From Bacteroidales bacterium (GTDB lineage Bacteria; Bacteroidota; Bacteroidia; Bacteroidales; UBA932), in assembly GCA_017960545.1 (NCBI GenBank), contig JAGCYZ010000054.1, positions 1 to 64,000 on the forward strand: a stretch of DNA of 64,000 bases. The letters run 5' to 3'. Shown here piece by piece: positions 60,254 to 64,000 of the stretch (the first letter of the stretch is position 1; every line of letters starts with the position of its first letter). The position numbers and the translations under genes were made by a program. The notes under the pieces were generated by a model that did no database searches, had not been told where the DNA came from, and saw only the letters and a program-made list of their open reading frames with translations.

Positions 60254-61603
60254 ATGTACGAACTCGCAATAATCGGCGGAGGGCCTGCCGGCTACAACGC
60301 GGCGCATAAGGCTGCCGTAAACGGCCTCAGTGTGGTTTTGTTTGAAAAAGCGGAATTGGGAGGCGTGTGCCTGAACGAAGGCTGCATACCCACCAAGACC
60401 CTTCTGTACAGCGCCAAGTTGTACGAACACGCTGCACTCAGCCAGAAATACGGTATCTGTTCTGAGAACGTAACCGCAGACTTCGGAAAGATTGCGGACC
60501 GCAAGGACAAGGTGGTGAAGAAACTTGTCGGCGCCGTCCGCGTCAAGATGCGCGATGCAGGCGTAGAGGTGGTGAAGCAGGAAGCCTTCATAAAGGGTAA
60601 GACTGCCGAAGGGTTCTCCATCACTGCCGCAGACCAGGAATATGAAGCCCGCAGGATATTGCTCTGCACCGGTTCTTCTGCGGTTATGCCGCCAATCCCC
60701 GGCCTTTCCGAGGCGGGCGATACGGTAGTGACCGCAAGGGAACTGCTGTCCCTGCGCGAGCGTCCGGAAAGCCTGGTCATAATTGGCGGAGGCGTGATAG
60801 GAATGGAGTTCGCAAGCTTCTTCAACAGCCTGGGAACCAAGGTTGCAATTGTGGAAATGCTGCCCGAGATACTTGGCGGAATGGATGCCGGGCAGAGCGC
60901 CATGCTCCGCGGCATCTACGCCAAAAAGGGCGTGGAATTCCACCTGGGTTGCAAGGTGACCGGGATAAAAGGCGGGGAAGTGTGCTTCACGGATCCTGAC
61001 GGGCAGGCGCAATGCGTCTGCGGTGACAGGATCCTGCTCAGCACGGGCCGCCGCCCCAATGTCAGCGGCATCGGTCTGGAAAACATAGGTGTGAAAGCAG
61101 GGCGGGGCGTGGAAGTTGACCAGTATATGCGCACCAACGTACCGGGCGTATATGCCGCAGGGGACATCACGGGCTTCTCAATGCTGGCGCATACCGCCGT
61201 GCGCGAGGCTGAAGTTGCCGTGGACAATATGTTGGGAAAGGAAGACAGGATGGAGTACAACGCCATCCCGGGAGTGGTTTATACAAATCCTGAGATGGCC
61301 GGAGCCGGCCTTACGGAGGACAAGGCTCCTGGTTGTACGGTCCTTTCGCTTCCTATGGCCTATTCCGGCCGTTTCGTGGCCGAGAACGAGAGGGGAGAAG
61401 GCCAGTGCAAGATAGTCTTTGACCCGCAGACCCGCCTCGTAAAGGGCGTGCATCTGCTTGGAAACTCCAGCAGCGAGATAATCCAGACAGCCTGTCTGGC
61501 AATATCGCAGGGCGTCACGGTGGACAATCTGTACAAAGTGGTTTTCCCTCACCCTACGGTATCGGAAATAATCAAGGAGACTCTGGGTCAGGAGTGCGAA
61601 TAG
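60254..61603 (+). CDS. lpd: Dihydrolipoyl dehydrogenase
   Basis: Encodes 449 residues. It has the FAD GGGPAGYNAA motif, redox disulfide GGVCLNEGCIPTK (C39, C44), NAD-binding IGGGVIGME, the second FAD motif GVYAAGDI and the C-terminal catalytic HPTVSE. It reoxidises lipoyl groups of 2-oxoacid dehydrogenases or the glycine cleavage system. No E1/E2 or gcv genes are here, but lplA, which supplies the lipoyl group, is convergent with a 32-bp 3' overlap. Confidence 0.96.
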   Translation: MYELAIIGGGPAGYNAAHKAAVNGLSVVLFEKAELGGVCLNEGCIPTKTLLYSAKLYEHAALSQKYGICSENVTADFGKIADRKDKVVKKLVGAVRVKMRDAGVEVVKQEAFIKGKTAEGFSITAADQEYEARRILLCTGSSAVMPPIPGLSEAGDTVVTARELLSLRERPESLVIIGGGVIGMEFASFFNSLGTKVAIVEMLPEILGGMDAGQSAMLRGIYAKKGVEFHLGCKVTGIKGGEVCFTDPDGQAQCVCGDRILLSTGRRPNVSGIGLENIGVKAGRGVEVDQYMRTNVPGVYAAGDITGFSMLAHTAVREAEVAVDNMLGKEDRMEYNAIPGVVYTNPEMAGAGLTEDKAPGCTVLSLPMAYSGRFVAENERGEGQCKIVFDPQTRLVKGVHLLGNSSSEIIQTACLAISQGVTVDNLYKVVFPHPTVSEIIKETLGQECE

Positions 61604-62291
61604 CGCCGTAGATCCATTCCGGCGCCGCAAATTTCTCTATGCGGCGCGCTTCTATCAGCTCATACGCTTCGGGGTCCAGGAAAATCTCCCGGTCCCCGCA
61701 GGCCAGAAGCGCGTGCAGCCGCTCCCGGAACTGCTGGATGTCCTCCATCCCGGGCAGGTAATCTTTCAGGTTGGCTACGCGGCTGCGTACTGATGCCACT
61801 CCTTTGCGGTTGAGTTTGCTTTCCGGAGTATCCAGCGCGCGCGTCAGCGCGTCAATGTCAACGTCGTACATCAGCGTGCCGTGTATCAGTTCCCTCTGAT
61901 GATATACGCTCCTGGCAAAGCCCGATACCTTGCGCCCTTCCACAAATATATCGTTGCGCCCGGTAAGTTCAGCCGGAACGCCAAGGCTGCGCAGGGCATC
62001 CACAATAACGTCTATGCTTGGCTTCCGCCCCACGATGCTGTAGTTGAGGTTCTGCTGGTCGTGATAGACGGCGCCGCCTCCGGTAACACGGCGAGCCAGC
62101 ACTATTCCGTGGGTTTGCAGGTATTCCAGATTGACCTCGCGCCGCGCATCCTGGTTGTGGCCTATTATTACAGAAGGACGGTTCTGCCACAGGTAAAACA
62201 CACAGTCGTCCGACGGCAGCCTTTGCAGGCAGTATTCGTCGAACGACATATTGAAATGAGGATCCGTGGATGTGTTCCGCAGGAACTTCAT
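61572..62291 (-). CDS. lplA: Lipoate--protein ligase A (catalytic domain type)
   Basis: Encodes 239 residues. The LplA/LipB fold is shown by SFDEYCLQ, RPSVIIGHNQDARREVN, ARRVTGGGAVYHDQQNLNYS and GRKVSGFA with the catalytic lysine. It ends without the C-terminal accessory domain of E. coli LplA, as in shorter archaeal and Bacteroidota forms, which may need a partner for lipoate activation. It follows the SIS gene by 1 bp; the end overlaps lpd by 32 bp. Confidence 0.92.
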   Translation of the reverse strand: MKFLRNTSTDPHFNMSFDEYCLQRLPSDDCVFYLWQNRPSVIIGHNQDARREVNLEYLQTHGIVLARRVTGGGAVYHDQQNLNYSIVGRKPSIDVIVDALRSLGVPAELTGRNDIFVEGRKVSGFARSVYHQRELIHGTLMYDVDIDALTRALDTPESKLNRKGVASVRSRVANLKDYLPGMEDIQQFRERLHALLACGDREIFLDPEAYELIEARRIEKFAAPEWIYGAIRTPDPESP

Positions 62292-62292
62292 A

Positions 62293-63300
62293 TTACATCT
62301 CGTTGCCTATCTTGCGGGCCCTTTCCGGCTTGTCAAGGTTGATGCCATCGGCCATTCCTATCTCAACCAGGATGTTCCAGCCGGCGCACAGATATACGTA
62401 AGGCTGAAGGAGACCTGCGTCGGGGACTATGATAGTAGTGAAAGGAGTGGGTTTTGTATCAATGGCCACAACGTGGACGTGTGCGCCCTCGAATACGGTC
62501 TTGTACTTCTGGTACTCGCTCTCTATGGGATTGACAACGAATACGATATCTCCATCCTGCATAACTTCCTCCGGTCCGTGAAGCGCGTAGGTTCCCTCCA
62601 GGAAGTCGCTCTTGCGGCGGGTGATTTCATTGGTCTTGAGGGTGAGTTCCTCTGCCACGCCGTCATTCATTCCGGCAAAGTAGATGGTCTTTGCCTCCCT
62701 TGCCCAATCGACTATCTGAGTGGGTACAGGAAGGGTAAGGGCCGCCTCAAGTTGCTCGGGAAGAGCCTTAAGGGCAGGTTTGATGTCTTTCCCAGCGAGT
62801 TCCCAGATAATGGAGTCGCAGAAAAGGGCCTGCTCCACCACGCTCTTGGTGGCGGCTACTGCATTTTCCCATCCGCACTGCAGGATATGGCTCTTGCAGC
62901 AGGCAGCCTCCAGGGGAGTGCCCTCATTGGCGGTAAGACCGTAGAAGTCCTTGTGTGCCGTCTCCTTGAGTTTGTTCGCCAGCAGGAGGGTTTCCTTTGT
63001 ACGTCCGGAATTGGAAGCCAGGAGAACGGTATATTTTGAGAGGTCATATTCCAGTGCCTGATGAGAGCCTTCGGTCTGGACGTTGAGGTCAAGGCCCCAG
63101 GTCTTTGACCTGCGGGCGGCGTTCTTGGATGGCATGATGCGGCTGGATCCTTCTCCTGAGAAGAAGAGCCTGCCGGACTTGCCGGCGGCCTTTGCCACGA
63201 AAGAGGCACAGGCGGGATCGAATTTGCGTACTGTCTCAACAGTACCCATCATCTCTTGCACAAGGTAGAAGTGAGCGTACTTCTGGTCTTTAAGGTTCAT
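62293..63300 (-). CDS. SIS-domain sugar-phosphate isomerase/deglycase-like protein
   Basis: Encodes 335 residues. Two SIS folds are recognisable: FFSGEGSSRIMPSKNAARR, LLASNSGRTKETLLLANKL in the first; TIYFAGMNDGVAEELTLKTNEI in the second. It lacks the glutaminase half of GlmS and so belongs with the AgaS/FrlB-type isomerases or deglycases acting on amino-sugar or fructosamine phosphates. It sits between fabD and lplA with 1-bp gaps, so it is co-transcribed. The substrate is unknown. Confidence 0.82.
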   Translation of the reverse strand: MNLKDQKYAHFYLVQEMMGTVETVRKFDPACASFVAKAAGKSGRLFFSGEGSSRIMPSKNAARRSKTWGLDLNVQTEGSHQALEYDLSKYTVLLASNSGRTKETLLLANKLKETAHKDFYGLTANEGTPLEAACCKSHILQCGWENAVAATKSVVEQALFCDSIIWELAGKDIKPALKALPEQLEAALTLPVPTQIVDWAREAKTIYFAGMNDGVAEELTLKTNEITRRKSDFLEGTYALHGPEEVMQDGDIVFVVNPIESEYQKYKTVFEGAHVHVVAIDTKPTPFTTIIVPDAGLLQPYVYLCAGWNILVEIGMADGINLDKPERARKIGNEM

Positions 63301-63301
63301 G

Positions 63302-64000
63302 TTACTTGATACGTCTTAAGAGGCCCTGGAGGACAGTCCCGGGTCCCAGTTCTATAAATTCTTCAGCTCCGTCCGCCCTCATATTGCGGATGGTCTGTGT
63401 CCATCTTACCGGTGAAGTCAGTTGTTTAAGCAGGTTGTCCTTTATTACCACGGGATCGGTCTCCGCCTTTGCGGTAACATTCTGATATACAGGGCAGGAA
63501 GGCTCCTTGAAGGCGGTTGCCTCAATGGCCTCGCCAAGCTTTGCGCGGGCGGGCTCCATAAGAGGGGAGTGGAAGGCGCCGCTGACGCTGAGCGGAAGCG
63601 CGCGCTTTGCTCCCGCTTCCAGGAACTGAGCGCAGGCGGCCTCCACCGCGGCTTTCTCGCCTGAGATTACCACCTGGCCGTCGCAGTTGTAGTTGGCAGG
63701 GATCACAAGGCCTTCGGACCTGGCGCAGATATCTTCCACCACCTTGTCTTCAAGGCCTATGATGGCGGCCATAGTGCCAGGCACCTTGTCGCAGCAGAGC
63801 TGCATCTGCTGCGCGCGGATGGCCACGAGCCTGAGCGCATCTTCGAATTCAATGGCGCCGGCGGCCGCCAGGGCGCTGAATTCTCCAAGCGAATGGCCTG
63901 CTGCCATATCCGGCCTGAAATCCGGCAGGCAAAGCGCGGATATTACTGAATGAAGGAACACGGCGGGCTGGGTGACCTTTGTCTCCTTGAGCTGCTCGTC
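63302..64000 (-). CDS. fabD: Malonyl-CoA:ACP transacylase (5' end cut by window)
   Basis: The frame stays open to the window edge, giving 232 of about 290-310 residues. The nucleophile motif AAGHSLGEFSAL is present, preceded by KVTQPAVFLHSV, with GAFHSPLM (catalytic histidine) and the C-terminal VRWTQTIRNM...ELGPGTVLQGL. It loads malonyl groups onto ACP for fatty acid synthesis. First visible gene of a fabD-SIS-lplA unit. Confidence 0.95.
   Translation of the reverse strand, partial: DEQLKETKVTQPAVFLHSVISALCLPDFRPDMAAGHSLGEFSALAAAGAIEFEDALRLVAIRAQQMQLCCDKVPGTMAAIIGLEDKVVEDICARSEGLVIPANYNCDGQVVISGEKAAVEAACAQFLEAGAKRALPLSVSGAFHSPLMEPARAKLGEAIEATAFKEPSCPVYQNVTAKAETDPVVIKDNLLKQLTSPVRWTQTIRNMRADGAEEFIELGPGTVLQGLLRRIK

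Noticed and set aside
1..64000. tRNA genes, rRNA, CRISPR arrays, insertion sequences
   Set aside because: Intergenic spaces were read for cloverleaf, repeat-spacer and transposase patterns and none was found.

Overview
The window is chromosomal DNA from a member of the Bacteroidota, most likely order Bacteroidales. The evidence is a hybrid two-component system (HTCS), DUF1573, DUF4831, DUF5106 and DUF1593 proteins, S46 and M49 dipeptidyl peptidases, a patatin-barrel outer-membrane protein, an AddAB-like pair and TAnnTTTG promoter boxes. Base composition looks moderately GC-rich for the phylum. I cannot name the family or genus from sequence alone. No rRNA, tRNA, CRISPR array, prophage or insertion sequence was seen. 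Gene density is very high. The only stretch over 300 bases without a gene is 55394-55748, and it is full of regulatory signals.

Layout. 1-1.1 kb: the end of a DJ-1/PfpI gene and a rubrerythrin. 1.2-9.7 kb (+): an HprK-like kinase, an S26B (SipW/Sec11-like) peptidase and an ABC exporter, joined to addB-like and addA-like recombination nuclease-helicase genes. 9.7-12.5 kb (-): xerD and a dipeptidyl-peptidase III lipoprotein. 12.6-13.5 kb: tpiA and a giant perfect hairpin. 13.5-17.7 kb (-): recA, trpS and a DPP11-type S46 peptidase. 17.7-20.1 kb: rlmN and a condensation-fold acyltransferase. 20.2-25.1 kb (+): a LytTR membrane regulator, a patatin/BamA-type protein, recX, a GNAT-like protein and mtgA. 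25.1-26.7 kb (-): rnhA and pdxA. 26.7-32.6 kb (+): rfbD, rfbC, a PAP2 phosphatase, an M64 peptidase, DAHP synthase/chorismate mutase and a carboxylesterase. 32.6-38 kb: thioredoxin-fold lipoproteins, an outer-membrane barrel, a CNNM/CBS protein and a POT peptide transporter. 38-42.6 kb (+): an LpxL-like acyltransferase, DUF4831, pepD, then rpsF-rpsR-rplI. 42.7-47.2 kb: a DUF1593 lipoprotein, parE and DUF1573. 47.2-51.3 kb: a ferredoxin, an HTH-only LysR-like protein and pyruvate:ferredoxin oxidoreductase. 51.4-60.2 kb: an HTCS regulator divergent from a xylan locus (unknown secreted protein, GH43, GH10-CE1 fusion). 60.2-64 kb: lpd, then lplA, a SIS-domain sugar isomerase and fabD (cut by the window end).

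How the genes work together. Two metabolic themes stand out. One is peptide catabolism: DPP III, DPP11, M64, PepD, a POT importer and PFOR with its ferredoxin suit an amino-acid-fermenting anaerobe. The other is arabinoxylan breakdown under HTCS control. The regulatory DNA is unusually legible. All nine divergent gene pairs carry facing TAnnTTTG boxes, two of them separated by a single base. Several genes start only 3-6 nt after the box, which implies leaderless mRNAs. Two regulators (LytTR and HTCS) have 21-bp-phased repeats at their own promoters. Four convergent pairs overlap by exactly one CTAG tetranucleotide. The best candidates for something undescribed are the HTCS operator array with its short terminated leader RNA (55436-55707), the LytTR repeats (20182-20237), the kinase/S26B/exporter cassette (1181-4099) and the 35-bp-arm hairpin (13351-13445).
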